64,000 nt of DNA from Sitta carolinensis (GCA_032173965.1 CM063283.1:113678687-113742686), one strand, 5' to 3'; shown: positions 47,701 through 59,672, counted from the stretch's first letter. A program made the numbers and translations. The notes: generated by a model not told the origin, from the letters alone.

Positions 47701-50700
47701 TCCACTCTGGAGGTGAATCTCACCTTCAGCTTCCTTCATCCCTTTTCCACTTGTGCCTCCTCCTCCCTCTCCCATGGCTAAGCATCCCAGTTTTCATACA
47801 GCAATTCCTCCTGGCAATTTATTCCAACACATCAAACAGAACCTGGCTGTTACCTGCCAACCCAGTGAGAGGGTTTTTCGTCTTCCTGGACAGGAAAACC
47901 TTGAAACTTTGGGAAGAAGTTGAAGCTCAGGTTAATACTTTGACCAAGAGGAGGATGATATTTTTAAGGAAAAACCAAAAGTGCAGAGCTCTCATCCTCA
48001 ATTCCTTCCTCTGTATTTGCCTATCCTGACAAGGTTACACAATTCTTTGGGAACAGGATTTTTTTTTTCCAGTTTGGAGATCACTTCTACACTGTTTAGA
48101 TAACAGCTGTGAAAAAAAAAAAAATGGATTTAAACAAATGTTTTCTTCTTAGGAAATTCTTTCTGGAGTGGTGGTCATTACCAGTAAGGACACTGTGCAG
48201 CACCAAGGGATCTCCTTAACCATGGAGGGCTCAGTAAATCTGCAGCTCAGTGCCAAAAATGTGGGTGTGTTTGAGGCCTTCTGCAACACTGCCAAGGTAA
48301 GACCTGCACAGGTGAATATTTCCAGCACAAAAAACCCCTCTTCTCTAATGAAACCTTGCCCTAAAGGCTCTCAGGTGGTGAGAGCTGCTCATGGTGTGGA
48401 AGGGATGGAAAGCTGGAAAATGCTCAGCTTTATCTGGAGATCACAGAATCCCAGGATGGCCAGGCTGGAAGGGGGCACAGAGGGTCACTGGTGTCACCTC
48501 CCTGCTCCAGCACAGGGCACAGCAGTGTGTCCAGAGGGCTCTGGAACAGCCAGGCAGGGATATAGCAGGAGATTTTGGGGAAGTAACTCACACTGAGGGG
48601 AGAATTCTCTTTCAGGCTGAAATGCACTGCCATAAATAATTACAAAAGGTTACTGGATGATGCATTGAAGGGCTGTGATTTGAAGAAAGAAGAATTAATT
48701 GTGTGATGTTGTTTTATTTTTGTCAAAGTGACTGGGTTTAACTGGACTTTGGTGCCAGATCAGGCACTGTGTGTGGAGGGGTTCCTGGGTGTGAGAGCAG
48801 ACTTGGCAGATTGCTCAGGAGAGACTGGGACCTGTGGAGCTCCTGGAAGGCTCCAGGGTTGGATCCCAGCAGGGCCCCTTCTCCACAGGGACAGGGCTGT
48901 GCTTGTCTGGAGGCAGCTCTGTTTGGAAAACGCTTTGGTTAAGTTAGGGTGGCCTTGAATCAGGGAATCACAGAAAGTTTGGGGTGGAAGGGACCTTAAA
49001 GATCCTCCAGAGCTCCCTGCCCTGGCAGGGCCCCCTGCCCCTGCCCCAGGCTGCTCCAAGAAAAAATCCAGCCTGGCCTGGGGCACTGCCAGGGATCCAG
49101 GGGCAGCCACAGCTGCTCTGGCAATTCCAGCCCCTCCAGGGAACAATTCCTGCCCCCAATCCCAGCCAATCCCACTCTGCAGCCATTCCCTGTGTCCTGT
49201 CCCTCCCTGCCTTGTCCCCAGCCCCTCTCCAGCTCTCCTGGAGCCCTCCAGGCCTGCCATGGGCTCTGAGCTCTCCCTGATCCCTCTCCTCTCCAGGTGA
49301 ACATTCCCAGCTGTCCCATGCTGGCTCCAGCCCTGGGATCAATGCAGTGGCCTCCTCTGGACTCAGCCAACAGCTCCACTCCTTTTTGTACTGGAAGCCC
49401 AAGAATTGGGGACAATAATGGTAAAACTGCAGAGAGAAAAGAAATGTCACCTCCCCAGTGAAGCCAGAGTTAACCCTCATTCCTGTGAGAGACCTCCCCT
49501 AAATAATAATGAACTTGAGAGCTCACAGGGGATGGCTCAGGGCTCAGCTGCACAGCCCTGGCCATTCCTGCTGCTGTCAAGGGTCATAATTTAGGAAATG
49601 AAGCTCCCTTCCCAAAGCTGGAGCTGCTCCTGGTGAGCTCCCTGAATGTCTTTGGTCATTAATGTCACCCATAAAATAGAAATTGTTTTCCTGAGCAAAA
49701 CATTAACGTTTCTTTTCATTGTAAAAAATGTATCCCAGCACTGTGTGTCCTGAAGAGATCCCTGGGATTCTGGAAATCAGGAATTCTGGTAGTGTTTGGG
49801 TGTTGTTAGTTCTGTCTCAACCTAAACCTCTTTAATTTTTCTCCCTGCAGCCTATCCAGATTATCAACAGCACCATTGAAATGGTGAAACCAGGGAAGCT
49901 CCCCAGTGGCAAGACAGAAATTCCCTTTGAATTCCCACTGCAAATGAAGGGCAACAAAGTCCTGTACGAGACCTACCACGGGGTCTTTGTCAATATCCAG
50001 GTGAGGAGGTCCTGCCTGGAGAGCAAACAGGAATTTTCATCTGCACAGTGTCCTCTGAAGCAGCTCTTAACCCATGGACACTGAGGATGAACTTTGCTGG
50101 TGGTCTCTTTTCACACCAGCTGAGCCTTCCACCCTTTATCCAGTAAATCTTTAAGGAGTGATGGCACAGACAAGATGTTGTAGCTGAAATGTCTCAGCAG
50201 AACAAGTGTGACCTAAATTTGATCCATCCTGCTGTTGTAGGCAATTGTTTCCATTCCCTTCCTGAAAAAAACCAGCAGCACAGGGTGGTTGTATTCCAAA
50301 TAAATGTGTAATTTCCTAATGAAAACTCCCAGGTGTTGAGAGCAACACAAATCAGGAATTGTTTGCTTTGCTGAATGAGGAGTAACAATCCCTGCCCAGA
50401 TCTTATGGAATTCCTGCTTGGACACAATCCTGTGGAAATGCAGTTTGGAAATTTCATCTTTTTTTGGTTAAAAATTGCCTTATCAGAGGTGGGTTGGTTT
50501 GTTTGGGTGATTTTTGGGTTTGTTTTTTTTTTAGGGGGAAAGTCTTCAGCCATCTCTTGAAGGTAAATTCTGTGTTAGACAATGGAGTTTAATGTCACTG
50601 AAATGAAAAAAACAACCTAATAAACCAAATCACCCCCCAGCAGCCTATCAGGAGTAACTAAGAGGAAAAAAAAACAAACTTGTTTTTGTCCTGTTTGGAT

Positions 50701-53700
50701 GCTTTTAAAATCCTCTCCAATTTTTGCACAGTTTTGGCTTTTTCCCTCAGGTAACACCTGTTGTTTGTGGTGGGGATCTCAGAAATGGTGCAGCACTGGT
50801 TGAGTTGCTTCCCTGATCCCAAATAACTTGCTGTGATCATTCAGTCAGTTTGAGGTGCACTTTGATGAGGAATATTTGGTTTATTTTGTCATTCCTTCTC
50901 TCCTCTGTGTAGTTTTTCTTGGATAATACACCATTAAAATTAATAATTTAAATTCCAGCCAAACTTTGAGAGTCCTGCTCTCCTGAAGAGGGAACTGTAA
51001 CACTGAGGTGCTGGTTAAGGGACACTTCCCAAACCTCTGGGCACTTCAGTTTGGGATTGATTTAGGGATTAATTGTGGGCTCAAGTCTCTATTCTGATGC
51101 AGAAACTTTTAATCAGACACTGCTGGGGGGTTGTGGCCATGAACCCAAATCCCTGGTCTGAGGGAGGAATTAAAAATAAAAAAAAAAACAAAAACAACAA
51201 AAAAAAAAAAAACCAACAAAAAAATCCAACAATTCCCTGTAAGGACAAAAAACAAACAAACACAAAAAATTCCAACAATTCCATGTAAGGACACTGCGAG
51301 GCTTTGTTGCAGATGCTGAAGTGGAGGATTTCTGGGATAACCAAATCCTTATTTCTTCATCCACTGGTTTATGGCTCCCATTTTAGGGGAGCAAATTGGA
51401 AGCAAATTCACCTCATTGCCTGATTTTAGTGCTGCTGTGAGCTCAGCTGGGTGGCTGAAATATCCCAACAACTGTGAATTCAACCCCACAAGAAAATCAA
51501 AATTAGAGGGGTTGTGAATGCATCACACTGATAATCCCTTAACCAAAACAGGGTGAAAAATCACCCTTAACTGGATAGAACAGCAACAACACTCTGCACA
51601 GGGGCAGAAGGGAGGTGAAAAGTTGGGAAGGAGGGAGGAAATCTGAATTAAAGCTCTTTTTTTTTTTTCCCCCCAGTACACCCTGCGCTGTGACATGAGA
51701 CGCTCCCTGCTGGCAAAGGACCTGACCAAGACCTGTGAATTCATTGTCCACTCCCTGGTGAGTCTGCTTTCTGTTCATTTTGCAATTAATTAATTTTTTT
51801 AAATTGATTTTTCCCCACACACACTTCGCTTTAAGGGGAAAAAAAAAGCCCACCCCAAATAAACCCAACTTTATTGGGTTTAATTGTGAAATTGTGATAG
51901 CGACAGGAGAGATTGCAGAAGTGTAGAATCAGAATATCCTGAGTTGGAAGAGAGCCCAGAAATCATCAAACCCAACTCCTGGTCCTGCACAGGACCCCCA
52001 AAATCCTTGGACCTTTGTCCAAAATGCAGGAGCAAAGGAAATCTGCCCCAAAACAAACCCCCCCCCAAAGGAGCTGTTGCTTCTGATTAGAAAATCCCAT
52101 CCCTCTCTTAATTTGAAAGGACAAAGAGGAGTTGGATTTTCAGAGGTTTTTACAGTGCCCTGGGTTTATTCTCTTATTCTTCCTTTGAGTTCTGAGACAA
52201 TGGGGTGGTCACAGAAATCTGAGGTCATCTTTCCAAACTCTGGTTTGAATTATCCCAGTTCTCAGCCAAAGGTTCCAGGCTCCCACAGCCTGGAAATGGG
52301 AGCTGGGAGATGAAAAGATCTGATTTCTGTCCTTCAGCTGAGGAGTTCTGATTTAGAGCCCGCACTCAAAAGTCTCCCAGCTGGGTCTGTGGGGTGGAAA
52401 TCATGGAATCCTCACAGTGGGAGGGACCCTCAGGGTGATCCAGTGCCAGACACATCCCAAATTCAGACTCCTGAACTTCCAGAGGCTCCACCACCTCCCT
52501 GAGCAACTCAGTCCAGGGCTTCTCCTGCAACAAGGAAAACTTGGTTCTAGATTCTAATTCTAGAATTTCTAATTCTACAAAATCTAATTCTCATTTCTAA
52601 TCCTTGTGGGAAGAGGATGGGCTCCCAGAAAATGCTTTGCTGGTTGTTACAGAAGTTCCTGTGTTGGATTTGGGGCTGGTTGTGATTGAGCTGGGTCTGT
52701 CCAAAGCAGCTGAGGACAGGACAGAGGTGATGAAATACTTTTTTTCTCCCTTTTTCCATCTGTAACTTGCTGGAACATCCTGCTCCTGTCATTCCTTTGA
52801 TCTCTAACAGGACAGTAAATATGAAAATCCTTTGTGTTACACAGGATTTGTGGTGGAAGTGTTAGCTCAGTTCTAAAGTACCTTTTTAAAAGATTTAGTT
52901 TGGTGTTACAAGCAAGTTTCCTGTTGGTGTGATTTCAATATTTTCTGTAAGATCTGATGCTACATTTTATTGGTCCATTATTACATTTCTACTTGTCAGA
53001 GGAGTGACAAATCACATCTCCTGCAGTTTGCCTGGGTTTATTTCTTGTTCCCAGTACAGCACTTCTGAGCTCACCAGTCAGTAAATCATGAATCTCTCAG
53101 TCAGGGTGAATTAATGAGGTTTTACTGAACATGTAATTCTCACTGTCAGTGCTCAATGTACCATTTCCCTCCAGCTTGTTCTGTGCCAGAATTTGTCATT
53201 TTGGGCAAATGCAGCCAATCTTTTGCTAATCTCTTCCATCTTGCAGCTGGGCAGCAGCAGCAGCAGCAGCTATTTGGAATTCTTGAGCAGTGAGGACAGA
53301 TCCTCACTCAGAGTTCCAGGTCAGCCCCTTGCTGGTGGAGAACAAGAATTTATAAAGCAGATTTGAAGCAAGGGACACAAGTTCATTTAGAATCTCCCCT
53401 CCCAAATTTAATACTGAAAGGAAGCACTCCAAGGGACCTATAAAATGAATTTATTTGTCCATACATAAATGGGAAATTGAAATTTTTTCCCTCTCTGCTT
53501 GAGATGGGGAGGGTATTCCTGCTTTTCCAGGTGGTTTAGGGCAGCCAGCTGTTGTGGGTTTTGATATTCTCTCTGTTTTGGGATCAGATTTCAGTTTAAC
53601 CCTTCCATTCCCTGCAGTCACAGAAAGGGAAGCTGCTGCCAAGCCCTGTGGATTTCACCATTACTCCTGAAACTCTGCAAAATGTTAAAGAGGTAAAAGG

Positions 53701-56700
53701 ATTTTCTTATTATTTTATTTTAAATGTAAAGCTTGTGTGTTTCTGAGTGAGACCAGAGGGATGATTAAATTCTGCCAGGTAGATTATTATGTAGATTATC
53801 TTTTTTATTATTTTTCCATTTTCTTTTTCACTTTTTAAGCAACCAAGTGATTCTTGATTCTTTTATAAGCAATCAAGTGATTCTGCCTCAGCTCTTGCAC
53901 TGTGGTGACCAGCTGGAGGGGCAACTTTGCTCAGGAGTGGTAAAATATTTTTATCCCTTTCCTGACTGAAAGATGGGAGTGGAGCAAGGGAAAACATTCT
54001 ATCCCATGGACAGCCAAGAGCCTTTTAAAATGTGTATTTGGAGCCTTGGTTATGCCTTTTTGTGGCTTTGGGAAGCCTCAAGGAGGGCAGGGATGGGATT
54101 TGGGGCAGGAATTGTTGCTGGGAGGGTGGGCTGGAATTGCCAGGGCTGTGGCTGCCCCTGGAGGTGCCCAGGGTTGGACACTGGGGCTGGAGCAGCTGGG
54201 ACAGTGGGAGGGGTCCCCTCCTCCTTCGGCACACGGCTCCAGCTCCGGGATGAACCCTGGCAGCCAAGTTCTGTCAGGTCCTCCCAGGAAAAGTCCATCC
54301 GTGGAGGAGCAGGAAGGACTCATGGCAAGGGAGGTGATTGTAGGAGAAATCCTGATGCAGAGTGAAAGAAATAAATTCAGGCTGCACGAAGAATTCCTCA
54401 ACTTGGAAACATCCGGGGAGTTTCCTACTTGTTTTAATAACTCTCCATAAGTTGGTTTGTTTTTTTTTTCTTCACAGTGACACCCTTTTCTCTCCCCTCC
54501 AACCTTTTCAGAGAGCCTCCCTGCCCAAATTCCTGATCAGAGGGCACCTGAACTCCACCAACTGCGTGATCACGCAGCCGCTGACGGGGGAGCTGGTGGT
54601 GGAGAGCGCCGAGGCCGCCGTCAAGAGCATCGAGCTGCAGCTCGTGCGTGTGGAGACCTGTGGTGAGCCCCTGGGCTGGGAAGGGAGCAGGCAGCAGGAA
54701 TTCCCTCCATCCCTTCACAGGGAAACAGCCAGCAGCACTGAGGGAAGGCCAGAGCACTGAGGCATTGCAGGGTTTGCACGTTGGAGGAACAGCCCTGACG
54801 TTGAATTCGCTCCGTGATCTTTGACTCTGGCAAGACTTGCAGGGTGTTTTTCCCCCTCTAATCAATCCTGGTTATAAATTTTGGCTGCTGCCTTCTCTGG
54901 CGTCCCCCCATTTCTCTGCTCTCCCTCTTTGCCCAGGCTGTGCTGAGGGCTACGCCAGGGATGCCACAGAGATCCAGAACATCCAGATCGCCGACGGCGA
55001 CGTCTGCAGGGGCCTCCCCATCCCCATCCACATGGTGTTCCCCAGGCTCTTCACCTGCCCCACCCTGGAGACAACCAACTTCAAAGTGGGTGAGTGGGGA
55101 GGAGCTTTCCTGGCACAGGAGAATTCCCTGCATTCCCTCTAGCTGGGCAGGTGAGGGGATAAATGCAGCAGCGCTCAGGAAGAGCCCAGGCCATCGCTCT
55201 GCTTCCCTGAATCCTGCCGAGTTCCACCCTGAGAAAACACAGCCCAAATACCTCTCAGAACCACTGAGCTACTCCTAATAAAATTCCATGAGGAGGGGAC
55301 AGGAGGAGCAGTGGAGTGCAGCTCATGTGATTAAACACTTGAGGAGTAGTCCAAGAAAAAAATCCCTTCTTTTCCTCACCCTCTTTCCATTTCTCCTCCT
55401 TTTTGTTTCCCACTCTCCTGCTGAAAGCCCTGGAAGCAGCAAGGTTGGCCAGGGTGTGACTTAATCTGCACCACGTGCTCCTGCCTGCTGTTTGTTGTCA
55501 AAATCCAGTATTTTTAACAAAATCAGGCTTTTCCTCACTTGTTCCAATAAGTACTGCAAGAATCCACTTGGCTGGTTTGTGTTTCTTCCTCCTGCTGGAA
55601 TCTGTTGGCACACAATCCGTGTGCAGTGATTTCCCCCAAAATAGTAATATTATTTTTTTAATTTTTTTTTGCCATTTTAAGCTCTTCACTAGCAATTTGT
55701 AGTGAAAATTGGAATTTATTTTGATTTCTGCTTCCCTTCATTTACTAATTCTGCCTGGCTTTTTGTTCTGTCTCCATTTAGGATTGATTATTGATCTGAT
55801 ACTGATTTTGGCTTTGAGGGACACAGTGTAGTATTTAGGAGTAGATTTCCCTCTGGAATTTTTGTTGCCCAGTTTGCAGGCCTGTTGTATCCAGTATTTA
55901 ATTTCTAAGGCTGTTACATGCTGGAAACAGGAATGGGAATTCCCCCCGGAATTCTGTCCCCAAACTCTCCCATTCCATGCTTTAAACACCATCCTGGTGG
56001 AGGTGTCTTTCCTAAAACATTTTGTTCTTTGATGTTTGAATCCACTTTTCCAGAGGATGGTTTGCCATAATTTATCAGTGATAAAACAACCCAGGAGAAT
56101 CCCAAAGATTGGAACAAAGCAGGATTTTCTAGGAATGGTCCAAGGGCTGGGATGTCTGGGTGAGGTTTTGCCTGGAATGTTTCAGGAGCTCCTGCCTCAT
56201 CCTGCTCCTAGGAATCAGCTTTCCTCTGAATTGAAGTGAATTGAATCCTGCTAGGATTCAGCTTTCTTGTGGAATTTAGGATTCAGCTTTCCTGTAGAAT
56301 TTAGGATTCAGTTTTCCTGTGGAATTGAAGTGGGACTGCTCCTAGGATTCAGCTTTCCTATGGAATCAGCTCACTTTCTGGAATTGATGGATCGCTGATT
56401 CACCTTTCCTGTGGAATTGAAATGGGATTGCTGCTAGGATTCACCTTTCCTGTGGAATTGAAATGGGATTGCTGCTAGGATTCACCTTTCCTGTGGAATT
56501 CAGCATTCAGTTTTCCTGTGAATTAAGGTGGGATTGCTCCTAGGATTCAGTTTTCCTGTGAGTTGAAGTGGAGCTGCTCCTAAGATTCAGCTTTCTTGTG
56601 GAATTTAGGATTCACCTTTCCTGTGGAATTGAAATGGGATTGCTGCTAGGATTCACCTTTCCTGTGGAGTTCAGGATTCAGTTTTCCTGTGAATTAAGGT

Positions 56701-57496
56701 GGGATTGCTCCTAGGATTCAGTTTTCCTGTGAGTTGAAGTGGGGCTGCTCCTAAGATTCAGCTTTCCTGTGGAATTTAGGATTCAGCTTTTCTGTGGAAT
56801 TGAAGTGGATTGCTCCTAGGATTCAGTTTTCCTGTGAACTGAAGTGGGATTGCTGCTAGGATTCAGCTTTCTTGTGGAATTTAGGATTCAGCTTTCCTGT
56901 AGAATTTAGGATTCAGTTTTCCTGTGGAATTGAAGTGGGGCTGCTCCTAGGATTCAGCTTTCCTCTGGAATTTAGGACTCAGCTTTTCTGTGGAATTGAA
57001 ATGAGATTGCTGCTGGAATCCAGCTTTCCTGTGGAATTGAAATGGGATTGCTGCTAGTCACTTCTGTGAGTTCGATCATTTCCTGTATAAGGGGATGCTC
57101 TAGGATTCAGTTTTCCTGTGGTTGAAGTGGTGTCTAGATCAGCTTTTGTGAATGAAGTGACATTGCTCCAGATCACTTTCTGTGGAATTCAGATTCGTTT
57201 CCTGTGAATTAAGGGATTGCTAAGATAGCTTCTGTGGAATTAGGACTCGCTTTCCGTGATTGAAGTGGGATTGTGCAGGATTCAGCTTTCTTGTGGAATT
57301 TAGGACAGCTTCCTGCAGATTTAGGATTCAGTTTTCCTGTGAATTGGAGTGGGGTTGCTGCTGGGATCCAGCTTCCCATGGGATTGTGTCTCTCTTTTCT
57401 CCCCTTCTCCCAGAGTTTGAGGTGAACATCGTGGTCCTCCTGCACGACGACCATCTCATCACAGAGAACTTCCCCCTGAAGCTCTGCAGGATGTGA
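44689..57496 (+). CDS. VPS26C: VPS26C, retriever complex arrestin-fold subunit
   Basis: The gene encodes VPS26C (DSCR3), the VPS26-like subunit of retriever (with VPS35L and VPS29). Retriever acts with SNX17 and the CCC complex on endosomes to return integrins and other cargo to the cell surface. Coding exons: 44689-44745, 48153-48296, 49851-50000, 51677-51757, 53618-53692, 54512-54662, 54937-55089 and 57414-57496. All introns are GT-AG and phases agree. The joined frame is 894 nt: 297 residues plus stop, the human length. It follows the human protein closely throughout, for example the segments LYETYHGVFVNIQ, TEIPFEF, RGHLNSTNCVITQPLTGELV, GYARDATEIQNIQIADGDVC and TENFPLKLC. Both arrestin-like lobes are therefore intact. 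The ATG has a good context (G at -3 and +4) and follows the MGTALD start of orthologues. A minisatellite lies in intron 1 and another in intron 7. The neighbour TTC3 is convergent. Confidence 0.97.
44870..45060 (+). mobile_element. CR1-like fragment in VPS26C intron 1
   Basis: Words 'ctgctcagcctggagaggag' and 'aggagaggctgagggagctg' match the sense body of the CR1 3' region. The 3' end is missing and runs into the minisatellite. Confidence 0.5.
45071..45385. repeat. 10-bp minisatellite in VPS26C intron 1
   Basis: About 31 copies of a GTCCRTCCCA-type decamer (variants GTCTGTCCCT, GTCCATCCCA). There is no stop in the VPS26C frame, because the unit codes SQSVPVHP-like peptides, and frames are open on the other strand too. 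Confidence 0.95.
45690..45905. repeat. 19-bp C-rich minisatellite in intron 1
   Basis: About 11 copies of CCCCCTCCGTGTCCCTTTT and shortened versions. The complement carries regularly spaced G-runs, so G-quadruplexes on the minus strand or C-rich i-motifs on the plus strand are possible. Confidence 0.93.
46470..46790 (-). mobile_element. CR1 LINE 3' fragment
   Basis: Antisense copy in VPS26C intron 1: 'gcagcccttggcaattgtct', 'agctgaacaatcccagctgt'. The central roughly 150 bp with the GGGGCAGCC core is deleted. Confidence 0.82.
48153..48296 (+). CDS. VPS26C: VPS26C coding exon 2
   Basis: 48 codons, EILSGVVVITSK to GVFEAFCNTAK. Acceptor TTCTTAG, donor AAG|GTAAGA, phase 0-0. Confidence 0.96.
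48443..48565 (-). mobile_element. CR1 LINE 3' tail
   Basis: 'cacagaatcccaggatggcc' then 'ggtcactggtgtcacctccc': antisense CR1 tail of an older type in VPS26C intron 2. Confidence 0.6.
48965..49400 (-). mobile_element. CR1 LINE 3' fragment
   Basis: Antisense tail 'cacagaaagtttggggtgga', core 'ggggcagccacagctgctct', then 'ctctcctggagccctccagg' and further body in VPS26C intron 2. Confidence 0.87.
49851..50000 (+). CDS. VPS26C: VPS26C coding exon 3
   Basis: 50 codons, PIQIINSTIEMVKPGK to YHGVFVNIQ. Acceptor CTGCAG, donor CAG|GTGAGG, phase 0-0. Confidence 0.97.
51170..51295. repeat. A-rich tract with a short direct repeat
   Basis: Long A runs broken by C, followed by two copies of 'tccaacaattcc.tgtaagga' about 43 bp apart. 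In VPS26C intron 3. Confidence 0.8.
51677..51757 (+). CDS. VPS26C: VPS26C coding exon 4
   Basis: 27 codons, YTLRCDMRRSLL to CEFIVHSL, phase 0-0. The acceptor follows a long T/C run. Confidence 0.95.
51927..52035 (-). mobile_element. CR1 LINE 3' tail
   Basis: 'gaatatcctgagttggaaga' and 'caaacccaactcctggtcct' match an older antisense CR1 tail. VPS26C intron 4. Confidence 0.75.
52400..52545 (-). mobile_element. CR1-like fragment
   Basis: 'catggaatcctcacagtggg', 'gaccctcagggtgatccagt' and 'gaggctccaccacctccctg' follow the order of an old antisense CR1 3' end. VPS26C intron 4. Confidence 0.6.
53618..53692 (+). CDS. VPS26C: VPS26C coding exon 5
   Basis: 25 codons, SQKGKLLPSPVDFTI to QNVKE, phase 0-0. 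Acceptor CCTGCAG, donor GAG|GTAAAA. Confidence 0.95.
54075..54270 (+). mobile_element. CR1 LINE 3' fragment
   Basis: Sense copy: 'tttggggcaggaattgttgc', 'gctggaattgccagggctgt', 'ggacactggggctggagcag'. VPS26C intron 5, with small deletions. Confidence 0.75.
54512..54662 (+). CDS. VPS26C: VPS26C coding exon 6
   Basis: 50 codons plus 1 nt, RASLPKFLIRGHLNSTN to LVRVETC. It ends in phase 1 at TGTG|GTGAGC. It is CpG-rich compared with its introns. Confidence 0.96.
54937..55089 (+). CDS. VPS26C: VPS26C coding exon 7
   Basis: Completes a split Gly codon, then CAEGYARDATEIQ to TLETTNFKV, and ends in phase 1 at GTGG|GTGAGT. Confidence 0.96.
56215..57390. repeat. VNTR filling most of VPS26C intron 7
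   Basis: Dozens of modules alternate between about 25 bp (ATTCAGCTTTCCTGTGGAAT, then TTAGG) and about 42 bp (the same plus GAAGTGGGATTGCTCCTAGG). They run right up to the splice acceptor of exon 8. Between about 57058 and 57310 the modules lose many single bases. Confidence 0.93.
57414..57496 (+). CDS. VPS26C: VPS26C coding exon 8 and stop
   Basis: Completes a Glu codon, then FEVNIVVLLHDDHLI to FPLKLCRM and TGA (57494-57496). It lies directly after the intron 7 repeat array. Confidence 0.95.
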
Positions 57497-59561
57497 GCAC
57501 CCACAGGAGAGGCAGGGAAGGATTTCCTGGGAATTCCTGAGGGAAAATGGAACTTGATCCATGCCTGACTTCAGCTGGAGCCACCTCACCTCCTTCTTCC
57601 TCTGGGCACTTGTGCTTTCACTTCCCTGTTAACCTGGCCAAGACTTTGCCTCTCTGGATTTCCCAATCCTGCTGCCTTCCACAAAACCCTGTTTTCCCCA
57701 CTTTTTCTCAGGCAACTCCTGAAGGAATCAATTCTGTAGCTTTCTGCAGCTTGTACAAGTATGTAGCAAGTTCCTCTCTTGATTAATTTTTTAATGTTTG
57801 TTCCAAGTCCTTTGAAGACCCCTTAAAGCTCCTAAATCCCATTATAACCATTCTGGGAATTGTGAGAGAATGGGAAATAAGGTCTTTGAAGGTCTAAAAA
57901 ATGGTGCTACAACTCTGCAAGGTGGTGCTGTGGGATCTGTCCCAAGGAGGATGGGAAATGAGTGATTCCAAATCACACCAAGGAAATTTTGGTCACATTG
58001 GGAACAGGAGTTGGTGTTGGAGGAACAAATGAATTCATGTTTGTGACTGTACAGCTTAAAGGAATTCAGTAAGAAATAACCTTCCCAACACAAACAGGTG
58101 GTGGATTTTGCTGTTGTTTTAATGGAACTGCCACAACTTGTGGATTTTCCATTAATTTGCCACGTGGGGTAGAGGCAGGCTCAGTCTATATTATGGAAAT
58201 TGGAAGTTTAAAGATGAGCACCTAAAAAGGCAGAATTAAAACTAAAAAAAAATATTTTTTTTTTGTTCATTCAGCAGCAATGCCAAGCTGGAGAATGTAA
58301 TTCCAGTTTGGACCCTGGTGTTTTAGGAAGAAAAAGCTGAAATTTTCATTTCAGTGTCTGGGAAGGGGGAGGAAAATGCTCTTTACTGGAACTTAGCACT
58401 TTTCCCTGAGACCAGGGATGGTACAGGGGGATTTGGGGACAAGCTGCAACCCCCCAAAAATCCTGGAAGCTGGAAGGGATTCCAGTGCTGGAATTTTTAG
58501 GCCTTAATTCTACAGCACAGAGTAGTTACTCACCCCTAACTCTGAGCAGAAGAACCACACAAGAACAACGTGGTTGGGTGCAGCAGTAACTTTTATTTTT
58601 TATTCAAGTGGTAATTAATAAACTGATTAATGAGAGAGGAGTTTAAAACTTCAACTGGAGGAGAACTTCAGCAGTGTGGGGAACAAGTGATCCCTGGACT
58701 TAGCCACGAGCTCCTAATCCATGTGATGCTCCCTGGATTCAGACAACAGAATATTTGAGTTTCACTTTAAGACTCTCAGGCTCTGGTCCTCACCTTTTGG
58801 CTGTTTGGGCCAAATTTGTCACTGTTGAAGGTGCTCTGGTCACTTCAGACTGGAAAAGAGTGGGAGAACAATTCCCTGAGCTGTTGGAATTCTGCCCCTC
58901 CTGCTACTGGTGACCATTCCTGCACAAAATACAGAGGAAGTGTTGCTTAAAAAGCCTTTAAAAAAATCCTTTTTAAAATCCTTCCCATTTAAACAGACCA
59001 GCTCTTCAACAAGGGGAGAAATTCAAATTTCAACCCTATTTTGAGATTGAATAATTGATCCATATGAATAATTTAAAATTCTTGCTTCAAAATGAGACTA
59101 AAAGTCACGATTTAAACAATTTGAATTCTCAGCTGTGGCTTTATGCAGAGAGAGGAGCTGCAAAGACCACACCAGGCTTGAATCCTGAACTGTTTATGCC
59201 AGAGGAAGGGAATGTCTTGGGTTCTATTTCTGTTGTTTGGGTCACCCACTTGTTTGATATTGTAATAAACCTGAGGGACAAGCCCCCTTCTTCACAGGAA
59301 TTATGCACTGGCCTTTCAGATGAAAGTATTTGGTACTTTCAGTGTCCCTTAGCCAAAAATCAGCCCCAGTTCTGTGTGCTGCCAGCCCTGAGCTCCCCAG
59401 CTTTAGGCAGGAACCAGGAGCAAAATCCTGGCTCTTGGAGTCAGAGCCCGAGGCTCTTCCCGTGGCCAATAAACCCAGGGCTCTGCCCTGGCCCCCAGCA
59501 CTGCAACGGTGCTGCAGCCCCTTGACATTTTTATTTCTAAAGAGGAGGAAGAAAAGCAGGC
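57497..59561. other. Facing 3' ends of VPS26C and TTC3
   Basis: This 2.07-kb gap between stop codons presumably holds both 3' UTRs. Candidate signals: AATAAA on plus at 58617-58622 and 59264-59269. On minus, AATAAA at 58592-58597 and 58599-58604, with another 27 bp past the TTC3 stop (59530-59535). The central signals for the two strands lie within 31 bp. UTR ends are inferred. Confidence 0.6.
58592..58622. terminator. Opposed polyadenylation signals
   Basis: Two minus-strand AATAAA motifs (58592-58597, 58599-58604) and one on plus (58617-58622) cluster here, roughly 1.1 kb past VPS26C and 1.0 kb past TTC3 coding ends. Confidence 0.45.
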
Positions 59562-59672
59562 TCAGCTGTACTTGTTCCATGCAGGCAGCTCAGGGAAATC
59601 CTCAGGAAGCAGAGCGTGGACACGGCAGATGGGGCAGGTGCTGGAATGCTGCTTGAGCCACGTCCGGATGCA
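59562..59672 (-). CDS. TTC3: TTC3 RING-H2 exon, second half, and stop
   Basis: 36 codons, CIRTWLKQHSSTCPICRVHA to PAWNKYS, then TGA (59562-59564). It supplies ligands C6, C7 and C8. Confidence 0.95.
   Translation of the reverse strand, partial: CIRTWLKQHSSTCPICRVHALLPEDFPELPAWNKYS

Noticed and set aside
47559..48029. 156-codon frame inside VPS26C intron 1
   Set aside because: A mix of hydrophobic and Ser-rich stretches without homology. It lies in an intron and has no splice signals that fit a second gene.
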